64,000 nt of DNA from Ichthyophis bannanicus (GCA_033557465.1 CM066037.1:204661156-204725155); one strand, 5' to 3'; shown: positions 40,661 to 53,165, counted from the stretch's first letter. Program-made: numbers and translations. Notes: generated by a model not told the origin, from the sequence alone.

Positions 40661-40895
40661 TGAATTGAAGAAAGTTGGAAAGGGAGTAGATTTAAGCTAA
40701 ATGTGCTTAGCTGAGCGGGCACAGGAGTGGAGATAGCGGATAGTTGTGGACAACCAGGACTGGGGTATAGTGTCTCTCACATTTCATGGGATGGGTGGAG
40801 CAAGAGTATCTAGAGCAGAGGAGAGGGCAATATTATAGGAAACTATAGCCTCATCGACAGATTTGGAAGACAGTGGAAGAAAGAGGTGATGAAAC
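40661..40895 (-). pseudogene. LINE H linker between endonuclease and RT
   Basis: The minus strand encodes LSSKSVDEAIVSYNIALSSA then LDTLAPPIP, the region that joins endonuclease and RT in L2-type ORF2. This shows that the RT at 36.5-38.2 kb and the endonuclease at 57-58 kb belong to one element split by the retrovirus. Confidence 0.75.
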
Positions 40896-41559
40896 TGTAA
40901 GTGTACTCTGCACCTTCCCTCACCGGTAACAGCACCTGGGTTCTTGGGTAACGGATTTCCACACCCAGAGCAATAAGAAGGAAGCAAGTACGGTTAATAA
41001 TACAAATCACACACAATTGTATTATAAAAAAAACTACCAAAGCTTTGGGAGAGACAACAAAGCTTGCACCTTGTCTCCCTGACATCACAGGCTTTGGCTA
41101 TTTTATTTATAGGTCAAACTTCCATTACACAGCATAATTTTCACCTTACTTTTCTACTTCAAGCATCACGTATATTCATAATGTGCATCTCTATGTCTCT
41201 GTGTCATAAGTCAGATCTTATTAGCATAGGTCATCATGAGGAGATATACATGTATTCCCAGACATAACATCTTAAACAATAATTCTAACACAAGCAGTTT
41301 TCATATCTTTGTTTCAAGACTGAAAAGAATGTTTCTCCCTGCACTGTCTGTTTCATAAACAAAGTTAGTTTCTCTGTTATGTGAAAGTTCAGCCTAGTTT
41401 TTCAGTAGAGTCTCCCAAGGTCGTTAGCTAAGTAATAGGCCCTGGAATGTCTGAGCTACTGAATCTGTGGTGTTAACTCTTTTTGAGGGCTTTCAGCAAT
41501 TTGGTGTTATTAAGTACCCTCACAGTGTACACAGCCCTGTACAGACAAGCTTCCTTTCA
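40896..41559 (-). repeat. Endogenous retrovirus 3' LTR
   Basis: 664 bp, plus strand TGTAAGTGTACTC ... CTTCCTTTCA. It matches the other LTR with about 27 differences counted by eye (roughly 4%). The left flank GAAAC is the presumed target duplication. Confidence 0.9.
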
Positions 41560-41717
41560 GTCCCTCTCCTCTGATTCTGCAAAGAATCATTTCAAAGGTA
41601 AGGAAATTCAGACATTGATATTAAGGAAGGATTGTAAATAGACTCTGGGCCAATCTTCAGCATCATCCTAGGGATCAAAGATTCCACTGACTTCTTACAG
41701 CAAGCAGACATTACACA

Positions 41718-42334
41718 TTAAATCAATGCTCCTAAAATAAAACCCCCCCAAAATCCAAACAGTGATGCCACCAAGCCTCGCAGGGGCTTAGACAATGAAT
41801 TCCAAAAAGAGGAGACAGAATCAAAGAAATCAGAAAAAGAACTTAGATAACTACTACTTGGGACAAAAGTACGGTTTCTAACCTTATCTAGTAGGCCTTT
41901 TACTACTTTTCCTTCATTATCCCGCAGATAACAACTATAATTGATTAATCCACATACTCCATCTTCCTTCGCTAGGAGGTAGTCTAAAGCCATGCGATTC
42001 TGGGCTGCATAGGCAGACACCTTGTCCACTGCACCTTATAACACACTAATTGCCTCTTTGAGATCCAGGGCTGTAAATTCAACAACTGCCTGTAACCGCT
42101 TAATCTGGGTACCTTATTCTCTTGTGGGTGCTATTGCTCCAAAAGTTGAAAGCCAGACAGTACCTGTAAATGCATCAATCTGAGATTTAGTTAAAGTACT
42201 TGTAGAGTCTACTAGTTGCTGTGCAGCTGCTATGGCCTTATCCTGAGGGGAAATACTCGGGGTTGATAATAAAGTGATATTTTGGTACGGTAAGAATCGC
42301 CACGGGGTATGTAACTGGGCAACATAGCAAGTAC
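41718..42334 (-). pseudogene. Retroviral envelope, transmembrane subunit part
   Basis: 42114-42334 carries STSTLTKSQIDAFTGTVWLS, the N-terminal helix region. 41718-42029 carries NRMALDYLLAKEDGVCGLIN and a C-x6-C motif followed by Tyr where class I envelopes usually have a second Cys. A membrane anchor follows (LVASLFGFWGGFILGALI). Stops lie between the two pieces. The TM subunit would mediate fusion; this copy is broken, and the surface subunit lies beyond the solo LTR. Confidence 0.75.
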
Positions 42335-43596
42335 TGTAATGCAGCGAGGGCTGATGAAAGCCCAGAGGAGAAAAAAGAAGCTGTTTTTCAGAGAAAAAAA
42401 AGATGTGCACAAGTTGCAATATTCGCAGGAACCAGCTAGAGGGAGCAGGAGGGCATTCAGAGAGACTGAATGGCCACGCCCAGCTGGTCACGAGGAACTG
42501 ACAACCAGCTCCCAATCCTCAAAGGCAGGAGTGCTTTATAAGGGGAGAGTGGAAGATTGGAGAGGGGAGAGGTTGAAGTGGAAGCCTGATTTCTCCGGAG
42601 CTAGAGGATCACCAGGAGTGAGAGGTGACTCACCAGGAGATGAGGAAGGACCTAAGGAGGGACCAGCTCAAGCTAGATAGAGAGAGCTGTTTGCCTGAAG
42701 AGGCAAAAGCACTGTACTAATTGCAAGCAGAGGCCAAAGGAGAATCAGCTGGGGAAGCTAAGCCACGCTGAGCAGGAAAGCCAGGAGCTGGGCTTATGCA
42801 GAAGCAGGCGCTTACCTGGAGAATGGGTTAAAAGGATGCAAGGTAAACCAAACTTTCAAAGAAAAGGATTTCATCAAGCTGCTGACTGAGAGGCAAGCAA
42901 TTGAAGAAAGCCATTTACCTGCTTGTTGCTGCAATACAAGGTATGATAAATATATGCCTATGAAGGAAGCTGTACATGTTAAAGACTCTGGGAAAGCTGC
43001 TATAAAACCTCTAAGAAGAGAGAACACATTTAATCCTAATACAGCACGTGGCCGACGCCCTAGGCTAGGCCAAGGACATTGGCAAGTACTGCAAGAGATA
43101 TACAAAACCCCTGGAGGTGTTTCCCAAGAAACTAGGGATACAGAGTTAGACATATCTGATTATGAGCCAATGCAAGTGGAACTGGCAGGAGAATTATCAG
43201 ACCAGGAAATGGATTGTACTCTCTGTGTTTCTGGTAGCATAGAGTCTTTGCCAACTTGTGAATTGCTTGAACTGCCAACCGAGCATTCTTTAATTGACTA
43301 AGCACTGCTATTCCTGTGAAATTCAACAGTTTTGCTTTAAACCTGAGTTTTCTTTCTTACCTGAATTAAGGATATTTACTTTGAGTTGTAACGCAACAAT
43401 TGGAAACACTGTGTAAAGGGAATAAAAGCCTTCTTTTTCCCACCACTCTGCTTTAATGGTTTCTTTAAAGACTGGAGCTAAAAACTACAAGGACCAAGTG
43501 CATTTTGGCCCTTAAAAGGCTCTCCTATCTTAATATTAAAATTTTTATGTCCCACCTGCCCTGGCGTCCACTGGCCACCAGGGAGACGTGCCGACA
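42335..43596 (+). mobile_element. Solo gypsy LTR, 1262 bp, plus orientation
   Basis: TGTAATGCAG ... GTGCCGACA flanked by GTAC (42331-42334 and 43597-43600). A TATA-like TTTATAAGGGG lies at about 42536 and AATAAA at 43421. It sits inside the retroviral envelope gene. The family matches the gypsy LTRs at 15072 and 18078 by overall layout and by the encoded tail motif. Confidence 0.9.
42954..43301 (+). CDS. LTR-embedded open reading frame, unknown function
   Basis: 115 residues, MPMKEAVHVKDSGKAAIKPL to ELPTEHSLID. The first half is basic and the second acidic. SDYEPMQVELAGELSDQEMD then CTLCVSGS aligns with the frame tails of the other two LTRs of this group (EEEMEVEF...STEVSMECSLC; YDIDPMIVDA...YMDCSLS). 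An in-frame stop precedes it, so the native start could be further upstream. Not a known domain to me. Confidence 0.5.
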   Translation: MPMKEAVHVKDSGKAAIKPLRRENTFNPNTARGRRPRLGQGHWQVLQEIYKTPGGVSQETRDTELDISDYEPMQVELAGELSDQEMDCTLCVSGSIESLPTCELLELPTEHSLID

Positions 43597-43639
43597 GTAC
43601 CTAACCAATCTCTAGGGAGTTCTGTATATGCAAAGATTA

Positions 43640-44371
43640 TCACACACAAAATAATCTCCTTCTAATGCCACTAACCCACTTTCCCAAATTGTCAACTTGT
43701 GGGAACAAGATATATTCTGCGTACAGTTTATTCAAAGCCCACTGAGTAATACTCATCTCTTCAGTTCCTACAGATAGATTACGTTCCCAGGGATGGTAAT
43801 ACCCTAACAAGGGGCAACTCCAGTTAGGTATGTCTAGGTCTGAACTAGAGTCGTTCAAATGGATTGGGTATCCGGAACTTTTATATTGTAAAAATTCATA
43901 ATCATGCACTTGGTTCCCTTGTGTTGGCACTAATTGTACTACTGAAATAAAAGAACTTCTTACATGGGATTTTTTATACCAGGTAGAGGAGTTATGTAGC
44001 ATTACTGTTTTGCAAATGTTCCAAGGAGTATCCCCTACCTTTTTCCCTGTAATTTGAGCCGTAAAACATATTGGAGGGGACAGTAGAGGCATAGGACTAA
44101 TCACTCTAGGGTCTATGGTTGTATGAGACCATTGTACAGTGGTTAGGTTAAAAGCTATGTCACGAAACTCTTGAAAGGTTTTAGGCCTAGCTTGTAGCAG
44201 AAACCCATGCTGAGCGGCTGTCACAGTTGGAAGGCAAACAGCACAATCTGACAGATTAAAGTGTTTTGTGACTGTGTAAATGTGACTCAAAAATATTTGG
44301 GTGTTCCCCATAACGTTCCCAAGATTCTGAATGCAGTACTGCTTCATTAACAATAATATGCCATAACACAA
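43640..44371 (-). pseudogene. Retroviral envelope, surface subunit part
   Basis: 243-residue frame with many Cys, including DCAVCLPTV and NWSCPLLGY, and several N-glycosylation sequons (NLS, NLT, NSS). Its place, upstream of the TM piece and downstream of integrase, identifies it as the surface subunit. Assignment to a viral genus from this piece is not possible. It ends at a stop close to the solo LTR insertion. Confidence 0.6.
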
Positions 44372-44849
44372 CTACAACCCGATAAGGAAACATTCTTAAC
44401 AGACCTTTAAATAGCTAAAACTATTAATTACTCCAAAAATAAATGTTCTGAGAAAAAAATGAAAACACAACTATCCTTCTTAGTACTATGAAGATAAACA
44501 CTATAACTATAACCACTCCCAATCTCTTCACGAAACAGAGATTAAGTGCCAAAAGGTCATCGCTTATATATCAGTAAAGAACTAACTCGAACTAATTTTA
44601 TCAACCTAATCAGCAGTATAGATGTTGGAAAAGGTCTCTTACATAAATAGTTCATTCAAAAATCATGATAGTCTTTTCTGCAATATCACTGTTCTCCAAG
44701 TCTGACTGAGTCTCTGCATTACAACAGAAGACACCTCTCTAGATTCACAGATGCAAGGAACCACCCTCTAGATCCTGTGAAGGAGCCTTTTTACATTGTG
44801 AAAGATGTATCCAATGAGATTGTCCTTCCACTTTACAAGCTGAGTATCC

Positions 44850-45773
44850 CACCAGGAGCACACGGAACGGACCTAGGGAGCCAAAAGTGTCTTTGGATGC
44901 AAATTCTTAATCAGGACCCAATCTCATGGCTTCAATTCTGGATGCAATAACTCTGAAGGAGTATCCCACTAAGGAGTCACCTGTAATAAAGGAGAAACAG
45001 ACAAAACTGAGTGCAATCATGAGCAATAAGTCAAGATATTGCTGCGCAACAGTTGAGGATCTGAGATTACTATCATTTCATGTGGAGAAGTATCTGGACG
45101 TCCAGTAACTATTTCATATGGTGTCAGGCCTCCTCGAGCACGCTGGGGGGTTATGCACTGCCATAAGGGCAAAAGGAAGGGCTTCCGTCCAATCTGTAAC
45201 CCAATCCTGTGTCAGAGTGCATAAGTGACCTTTGAGTGTCCTATTCATCCGTTCCACTTGGCCAGAGCTTTGCGGCGGATAAGGAGTGTTCAATTGTCTT
45301 TTAATGCCAAACCATTGCTCAATACCCTCTCAGACACTCGCAGTGAAGGCTGGACCCTGATCAGAAGAAAGAACAAAAGGTACAGCCCAAACAGGAATAA
45401 ACTGATTGAGCAGTAATTTGACGGAGACCCCAGCCAACATACTGGTAGTGGGATAAGCTTCTACCCATCCGGAGTAAAGACAAGTGACCACCAACAAATA
45501 CTATTTCCCCCCTCTGGCACAGGGCAGATCTGTAAAATCAAGCTGCAAAATCAAAAAGGGTCCGGAAGGTTTGGGAAGGTGGCAGAAACCCTTATAACTG
45601 ACCCTAATCTGACCATACTCTGCCAGCCTTGACACAGTGCAGACAAGCTGCATACACAGCCTGTGCCACGGAAAAAAAAACTTTGGGTGATACCAGAGAA
45701 CCGAAAAGGCATAATTCATAGCCACAGCTGACAGGTGAAGCTTATGATGCAGGAACAGGGCAAGTGGAAACAA
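44850..45773 (-). pseudogene. Retroviral integrase remnant
   Basis: 45501-45773 has SGPFLILQLDFTDLPCARGG, which holds the first catalytic Asp of the DDE core. Further on the minus strand, near 45130-45160, QRARGGLTPYEIVTGRP marks the core's C-terminal end in class I integrases. The intervening catalytic Asp/Glu region is scrambled by stops and shifts. It would have joined viral DNA to the host chromosome. Confidence 0.7.
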
Positions 45774-45931
45774 TAGACTGTTAGGGCAAATGAGCAGATG
45801 ATCCTTTTTCCAGTAGCCCTGTGCATCACAGATCGCACCCCATGAAGTTCACAGAGTATGAGTTTCAAAGGGAGTATCTTGATAGTGCTGTAAGAGAGAT
45901 GAAAGGGAAAACATAGTCATGTTAGATGGTT

Positions 45932-47392
45932 TTAAGTACAACAATGTTGGTGACACTGATGCTCGGAGGGCAGCTCGCCGTGCTTCTTGTTCTGCAAAAT
46001 GGTTTGAAAACAATCATGAGACCCATCATCATCCACAAGATCTGTCAATGGAGCTAGAAGTGTTGAAGGGTTGCATATTGATGTAGTATATACTGTAACA
46101 TAAGGCTGAGAAATTGTTAATTCCAGAGTCAACAAGCGTGTGGAGGACAAAGGCTGAGTCTTAGTCAAGTGAAGCAACCTGGAAACTGAATGTGATACAT
46201 ATACTTCAAGAGGGTGCTGTAAAACTAGAAAATCAGTAATTTCAATTGCAGATGTCACTGCTACCAAACTACGTAGACATGGTGGGAGCCCCAAAGTTAC
46301 TGAGTCAAATCGCTTTGAGAAATAGCCTACTGGCTTGCGATCATTCGGGAAAGCCTGTAGAAGCACACAGGTAGCAGAGGAATCAGAAATAGCCATATAC
46401 AGTTTGAATGGCAGAGAATAGTCTGGCAAAGATAAACATGGTGCATTTTCCAGGGCAGACTTTATATTCAAGAAGGCTTTCCACTGTAGCAGCATAGGTA
46501 CAATGAGACCTTCAGGTCCTTCTTTCCTAATGAGAGAATAAAGCTGAGCAGTAAGGTCTGAGAAATTTGCTAGCCATTGTTTACAAAAAATTAACAGACC
46601 CAGGAATCTGCGCAGTTAGACCGGTGTTGCTGGGAAAGGCAATGAACGAATAGGTTTCAATCTAGCAGAGGTAATTGCACGACCAGATGGTGTTAGGGCA
46701 GTACCCAGGAAAGTAACATTTTGAGATACAAATTGCAGTTTTGACAAATTGACTTTCAATCCTAAATCAGCACTATGAGACAATAAAGACAAGGAATCTT
46801 AACAAACAAGTCTCATAACTTGGTGAACATAAAAGTAAATCATCAACATACTGAACTAAAGAGGAATGGTTGAGCCTCACATCAAGCAGTGCAATTCTTA
46901 GGGCCTGCGCAAAATACATAGGACTATCGGTGTACCCTTGGCACAAAGTGGTTCTAGTACTGTATATTGTTTATTGTCAAATTGGAAAGCAAATAAAAAT
47001 GGATTTTCTTTGCTAATTCTCACTGAAAAGTAAGCAGAACTCAAATCCACAACAGTGAACCAGTTAGTCCCTCTGGGTATCTGTGTCCAGATATCATATG
47101 GATTAGGTATGAAGGGAAAAATTGGCAAAATCACATTATTTATTGCTCGCAGGTCTTGCACAAATCTATAAGTCTTACCGTCAGCCTTTAGCACAGGAAG
47201 AATTGGAGTATTACATGGTGAAGTTATAGGATAGATGACTTCTTGTTTCTGAAGATCTTCAATCACAGGACAAATTCCATCGATGGCAGCTGCTGGTAAC
47301 GGGTACTGCTGGAGTCTGGGAAGCTGAGCTCCAGGTTTCACAGTGATCTTCACAGGCGGAATGGAAAGGGATCTGACATTGGATCCTGGCAC
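45932..47392 (-). pseudogene. Retroviral reverse transcriptase / connection domain remnant
   Basis: 46898-47392: PRLQQYPLPAAAIDGICPVI, LKADGKTYRFVQDLRAINNV and FTVVDLSSAYFSVRISKENP with the first catalytic Asp. The active-site strand (near 46840) is out of frame. 45932-46495 holds the connection domain with ISDSSATCVLLQAFPNDRKP and VGYFSKRFDSV. Stops and shifts separate the blocks. Motif wording is of the gamma/epsilon type. Confidence 0.75.
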
Positions 47393-47399
47393 TGCCCAC

Positions 47400-47893
47400 A
47401 GGGTAGAAGGAAGTTCTGCAAGAGCAGGATGAATGATGCTGGCATATGAGCTTCAAAGAGAGAATGCAGCTGAAAAACAACTTTCCATTCATCCAGGATA
47501 GAGTAGCACGGGGTGAAGCTAAAATGTCCCGACCTAAAAGATTTACTGGTGAAGTCTCTCCCACAAGAAAGTTAGTAGGATGCACAGTCTCTCCAATCTG
47601 CAAAGGTAAAAATTCAAGCTTACGATGAGGAATTATTTTACCCTCATTACCTTCACAGTGCACTATCGGTGCTTGTGCTAGCTGAGTGTAATAAATGGCA
47701 GGCAAATCTTGTAAACACAGTGCAGAGGTAGTAGCTCCAGTATCAATAATAAATTTCAAATTAGATACTTTTAGCTTAGCTTCTAACAGACACTGAGGGG
47801 TTAAGCTTCATTGCAAAAATAGTCATGCATCCCATACACCTCCTCCAAAATCTTCTGGGTTAGAGTAAAATTGATATACGGTAGTGAATTCAG
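47400..47893 (-). pseudogene. Retroviral protease remnant
   Basis: MKFIIDTGATTSALCLQDLP carries the aspartic protease active site DTGA, with FLVGETSPVNLLGRDILA as the C-terminal flap/dimer region. The frame then drifts into the RT in another phase. The upstream end is the DIRS-B insertion at 47894; Gag continues on the other side at 53516. Confidence 0.75.
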
Positions 47894-48060
47894 CTTACCT
47901 CCAGGAACAAGCAGGAAAGTAGTCTTCACATATGGGTGGTATCGGTACCGACGGAGCCTGCGCGGGAACGCTCCCCAGCGTCCAATAGGAAAGCTTTTGG
48001 GAGCATCCCACGGCACCTGCGTGCTGCCTTCCCGCCTTTCCCAACTGTCCCTCTCTAGTT
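47894..48060. repeat. DIRS-B left terminal inverted repeat
   Basis: ACCTCCAGGAACAAGCAGGA then AAGTAGTCTTCACATATGGG is followed by ATCGGTACCGACGG, CCAATAGGAAAGCTTTTGGG and CCCAACTGTCCCTCTCTAGT. It is the reverse complement of 53325-53515. This is one of two left DIRS termini of this family in the window (the other is at 61893). Confidence 0.9.
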
Positions 48061-48300
48061 CTTCATTTTCCGTGGAGCCGACAGGTCGCACATCCCGTCA
48101 CCGCAGAAAAAAATCCCTTCTATTCTTCTTTTTTGTCGTCACGTCTGCCTTCCCTCGACGCTACACCGGTACCGCCAGTTCTTCTTTCTTTCTTCTTAAA
48201 AACAACAACAAAAATCTTTTTTCTAGAGTTTTTCCAGTAATTTTCTCTTCAAGTGCCACGCGCCATTTTGGGCACTAGGCCCAACCTTTTCCTTTAAAAT

Positions 48301-50130
48301 GGAAAAGCCCGCTTCGGGTTTTAAAAAGTGTTCTAAGTGTGGCGGTACCATCTCCGTCACCGACACCCATGAGTGGTGCCTCAAATGTTTAGGTCCTGAC
48401 CACTCTATTTCTAGTGTGTTGCCTGTGGGATGATGTCGAAAAGGGGCCGGCAAAACCGAGCTGCTAAGCTTAGCACCCTTTTTCCCTCCGATGCAGCCTC
48501 CGTGGCATCGACGTCTTCCAGGGCTTCGTCTTCCTCCCATGGATCTTAGGTAACTAAACATAAATCTAGCCGGTCCTCAAAGGGTAGATCTCCTTCTAAA
48601 CATCGAGATGCCTCTGGCATTGCCCTTGAGGGACTTTCACTGGCAAAATTGCCCCGGCGGGAGGCTTTGGCTTCCAAAGCACTAACGGGGCTCCAGGATG
48701 TTCTCGAGGCTTCAACCTCGGCAGAACTATTGGTGCCATGCTCTGGGGTACCGGCCGCTTCATCCAGTACCGATACCCAAGCATCGGCAGCATCGATAGA
48801 CCAGAGATTCTTGGCTATTGAACGCAGTCTGGCAGCTCTTCTCACGGCCTCGATGCCCCTGAAACCGCTTCAGACAATTCAACCGGTACCAGCACCGACT
48901 GCATCGACATTGGCAGGTATTCTACCGGGACCGAGTCATGCGTATCTATCCGGCATCGACAAGTCGATACCGGACCATTCCAATGCCGACTTTGATCGGT
49001 ACCAGTACCGTGCTTTGCGCGATCACCCGGATCAGAGATACTTTGAATCCTCGGATGAGTCTGAAGACTCTGAAAGTTCTGCCGATACCAGAGTACTTCT
49101 TCCTGAGGATTCCTCTTCTCCTCAGCGTAGGATGTCTCCACCAGAGGATATGTCCTTTCAGTTCCGAGATGTGGCCCGAGGTCTTTCCATCACAGTGGCT
49201 CCTGAAAAAGAGCCTAGGGCAAAGGAATTAGAAAGTCCTGCAATACCCTAAAGCTCCCAAGGAGGCAGCTACCTTACCTATTCATGAGATCTTGCATGAT
49301 CTCATGTTAAGGATGTGGGAAACACCTCTAACCACATCTACTCACTCTCGAAGACTCGACACCATGTATCGAGTTCCTCCTTGTCCTGGGTTTCAGAAGA
49401 CTCAATTACCACACCATTCCATGGTGGTGGAATCTGCTATGAGAAGGATAAAGAGTGCAAAAAGGCACGCATCTAATCCTCTAGGATATGAGGGTAGGAC
49501 TCTTGATGCCTTTGGACGTCGAACCTTCCAGGCTTCCATGCTTTCTGTTAGGATCAGTTCCTATATCTTATATATAGGGATGTTCCTTAAGGAGGTCACA
49601 GGAAATTTAGAACTTATGAGCCCCCTCTCCTTCCTGATGATAAGAGGCAAGATTACCTTGCCCTTGTCAAACATGCCCAGGATGTTTCCAAGTTTGTGAA
49701 TTGTGCAGCCTTTGACTGCTTTGAGTGCATAAGCACAACCTCTGCCATTGCCATAGGTGCACGTAGGATTGCCTGGCTCCAGGCATCTGACTTGGAAATT
49801 TGGGTACAGGACAAACTAGGGAATATTCCTTGCACAGGAGAGAATCTCTTTGGCAAGAATTTGCAGGAAAAAGCTAATGAGATAGGTGCTGACAATATCA
49901 CTTTGGATAGATTGTCTAAATCTGCAGCTGATCCTGCAAGGAAAAAATCCTAAAAGAAACCATTCTTCAGTAAGAAGACGACGTTTTATCCCTCCTATAC
50001 CCAGCAGAGGCATCGTTTAGGTCAGTCTGCCCAAAAGGGACAGCATCAACTACCTAGGCAAAGAAAGACAAAAGCAGCTAAGCCGCAACCGGCTCAGCAG
50101 ACTCATCCTCCACAGGGGCTTTGACTCCTA
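48301..50130 (+). pseudogene. DIRS-B Gag
   Basis: Starts MEKPASGFKKCSKCGGTISV with paired cysteines and CLKCLGPDH, a possible zinc-binding module. A TGA comes after 44 codons. Later frames: 48649-49251 (Ser-rich, STDTQASAASIDQRFLAIER), 49292-49699 (MHDLMLRMWETPLTTSTHSR) and 49696-49953 (ARRIAWLQASDLEIWVQDKL), ending in a Lys-rich tail. At least three frame breaks. The N-terminal module plus helical core fits a DIRS Gag, whose sequence is not related to retroviral CCHC Gag. Confidence 0.7.
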
Positions 50131-50210
50131 TCTAGAGAACTTTGCCTCCCTGGCCCTAAACGGCCCAGAACCCTCCACCATCCCAGGAAGGTTATGTCAT
50201 TTTTCCCCAG

Positions 50211-52046
50211 ATGGGGTCAGATAACAGCAGAAAATTGGACTCTATCTATTGTAAGAGAGGGGTAGAAGCTTCATTTCCTCAGCATGCCCCTCCTACAATG
50301 GTAAGACAGTTCAGTTCTCAGACCTCTCTCAATGACCAGTTAGGTCAAGAGGTCACTGTGCTCCTTGTTCAAGTAGCAATAGAAGACGTACCCATTCCCC
50401 AACGGGGTACAGGGTTTTACTCCCCCTATTTCCTTATTCCAAAGAAAACAGGAGGACACAGACCCATTTTAGACCTCAGAGAATTGAACAAATTCCTGTT
50501 CAAATAGAAGTTCAAAATGATTTCTCTAGGAACTCTGCTGCCATACCTTCAGAGTCAGGATTGGCTTTGTTCTCTAGATCTCAAGGATGCGTACACTCAT
50601 GTTCTCATCCATCCGACTCACCAAACGTTCCTTCGTTTTCGGTTTCAAGGGAAGCACTACCAATACAGGGTTCTTCCTTTTGGCCTGGCCTCTGCACCAA
50701 GGGTGTTCACAAAATGCATGGCTGTGGTGGTAGCATTTCTCTACACCCTGGGAATATTCGTCTTTCCTTACTTAGACGACTGGCTCATTCAAGCCCCTTC
50801 AGAGCCAGAGGTCAGGGTTACCCTCTCTTGCTCAATGCGCATCCTTCAGTATTTGGGACTTGTCATAAACTTCCCAAAATCCAACCTTGCTCCCACTCAG
50901 TCCCTAGACTTTATAGGAGCTCTGCTGGATACCAGACAGACAAGGGCCTACCTTCCACAGCCCCGCTGCCTTCGCATTGTGCAGTTAGCTTCCCAAGCAG
51001 TGCTAAAGCCTCACCTCACTGCTCGGGAAGTGTTACAGTTGCTAGGCCACATGGCATCCACCGTGCATGTGGTTCCTTATGCTTGCCTCCATATGAGGGC
51101 AGCCCAGTGGACTTTGTCCGCTCAGTGGACTCAGGCGTCAGGTTGCCTGTCAGACAAAATAGCAAACTCAGATTGCCTTATTTTGTCCCTCCAATGGTGG
51201 CAATTACCCCAAAACCTATTGGTGGGGTCTCTATTTAAACAACACCCACCCCAGGCCACTCTAACAACAGATGCTTCACAGGTGGGTTGGGGAGCCCACC
51301 TGCAAGGCCTCTCTACTCAGGGTACCTGGACTCCACAGGAGGCCTATCTACACATCAGTCTCTTAGAACTCAGAGCAATCTTCCTTGCTCTTCGAGTATT
51401 CCACACCCAGCTGAGCTACAAGCTAGTCCTAATTCAAATGGACAATCAAGTAGCTATGTTCTTTGTGAGCAAGCAGGGCGGAACAGGCTCTCTGTCGCTC
51501 TGCAAAGAAGCTTTGCAACTATGGGCCCTCGCCAGAGACCATCAGATTCATCTCCTTGCAGTGTATCTTCCAGGCATTCAAAACTCTTGGGCAGACAGAC
51601 TCTGTCGAGTTCTGCTTCCACACGAATGGTCTCTCCATGCAGACCAGGTGGCCAAAATTTTTCAAATTTGGGGAACCCCGGACATAGACCTTTTTGCAAG
51701 GCCGCTGAATGCCAGACTTCCCCGGTTCTGTTCCAGAATTCCGGCTCAGGGTTGTCAGGCCAGGGATGCTTTCCTCCTCCATTGGTGTCAGGACTTCCTG
51801 AATGCCTTTCCACCCATTCCCCTAATTCCCAAAACCCTGTTCAAGCTTCTGAGAGACAGAGGTCATATGATTCTCATAGCTCCACATTGGCCACGGCAAA
51901 TGTGGTACCCTCTGCTCCTACATCTCTCTCAAGCTCCGCCTCTGGAGTTAGGATCTGCTCCAAATCTCCTTTCTCAAGAGGACGGGATGCTGTGGCATCC
52001 CAATCCACAGTCTCTGCATCTCAGGGCCTGGTTGCTGAAAGCCTAG
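50211..52046 (+). pseudogene. DIRS-B reverse transcriptase / RNase H (one stop)
   Basis: One stop (TAG at 50505-50507, after ELNKFLFK) splits the otherwise intact frame; the 509-codon second part starts at 50517. RT: GFYSPYFLIPKKTGGHRPIL, DWLCSLDLKDAYTHVLIHPT, FGLASAPRVFTKCMAVVVAF, FPYLDDWLIQAP with the active site intact. RNase H: ATLTTDASQVGWGAHL, LLELRAIFLALRVFHT, LIQMDNQVAMFFVSKQ (TDN changed to MDN), NSWADRLCR. The DIRS tail follows (GTPDIDLFARPLNARLPRF, WPRQMWYPLLLHL). The C-terminus overlaps the recombinase start. Best RT/RNase H of the family here. Confidence 0.9.
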
Positions 52047-53083
52047 AACTTCACGGTCTTAACCTTTCCCAGCAGGTAAAGCATATCCTTTATACTTCCA
52101 GAAAGCCTTCCACAAGACGCTCTTATAAATTTAAATGTGAAAGGTTTACCATATGGTGTTCGCAGAAGGGTCTTAATCGTCTTGCGATACCTCTGGAATC
52201 ATTACTGGGGTATCTCCTTCATTTATCAAATGCAGGGCTTAAGACCAAATTAAGTGAGAGTTCATTTGAGTGCTATTGCAGCTTCTTTCAAGCCTCTAAA
52301 TGGACAACCTATTTCCTCTCATCCTCTCATAGCAAGATTTATGATAGGCCTTCTTTTAACTAAGTCTCCCATTAAGCCACCACCGGTGGCATGGGACTTA
52401 AATCTGGTTCTTGGGCAGGTCATGAAACCGCCTTTTGAACCATTAGCCACTACCTCTTTGAAATTCCTTTCCTGGAAGGTCATCTTTCTTATTGCAATCA
52501 CATCAGCAAGTCGCATTAGTGAATTGCAAGAGTTGGTGGCTGATCCTCCTTATACAAGGTTCCATCATGATAAGGTAGTCCTTAGGACTCATCCACACTT
52601 TATGCCAAAGTTGGTGTCACCTTTTCATTTAAACCAAGCGGTTTACCTTCCTGTATTCTTGCCAAAGGCCTCACGTCTCAAATGCAGAAAGGAATCTTCA
52701 TACTTTGGACTGCAAAAGGGCTTTGGCCTTTTACTTGCAAAGGACACAGCAACATAGAAACTCCTCCCAACTCTTTGTTGGTTTTGATCCTAGTCATTTG
52801 GAACTTCCAGTCTCCAAAAGAACACTGTCAAGCTAGATTGCACAGTGTATATCTTTTGCCTATGAGAGTAAAAACCTTCTTCTTGAAGGCCATGTCACAG
52901 CTCACAATGTGAGAGCCATGGCAGCTTCTATGGCTCATCTTCACTCTGTGTCTTTCGACAACATCTGTCGAGCAGCTACTTGGGCTTCGGTTCATACCTT
53001 CACAGCCCATTACTGCTTAGACAAGGACTCCCGCCGGGATGCCTCGTTTGGTCAGGCTGTTCTTCAGCACCTGTTCCATACTT
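51992..53083 (+). pseudogene. DIRS-B tyrosine recombinase
   Basis: Begins in the frame ending VASQSTVSASQGLVAESLEL and runs LNLSQQVKHILYTSRKPSTR. A shift near 52250 (AAATTAAGTGAG) moves to 52254-52757 with VHLSAIAASFKPLNGQPISS, ITSASRISELQELVADPPY (box I, SARR changed to SASR, catalytic Arg kept) and HHDKVVLRTHPHF. Another shift near 52670 and a stop in the SWIAQC block (AR then TAG, 52833-52838) precede the box II HNVRAMAASMAHL and AHYCLDKDSRRDASFG with the Tyr. Box II is intact, unlike A and C. Confidence 0.85.
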
Positions 53084-53165
53084 GCCAGAGATCCATGGGG
53101 GGAAGTGGAGCCTTTTCACAAGGGAACACAACTTCTGGGGCCTTCTCCCTGGCATCTGCAGCTAG

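Noticed and set aside
42339..42680. Plus-strand 113-residue frame as a host or viral gene
   Set aside because: It lies in the U3/R region of the solo LTR and has no partner in the other LTRs at that position.
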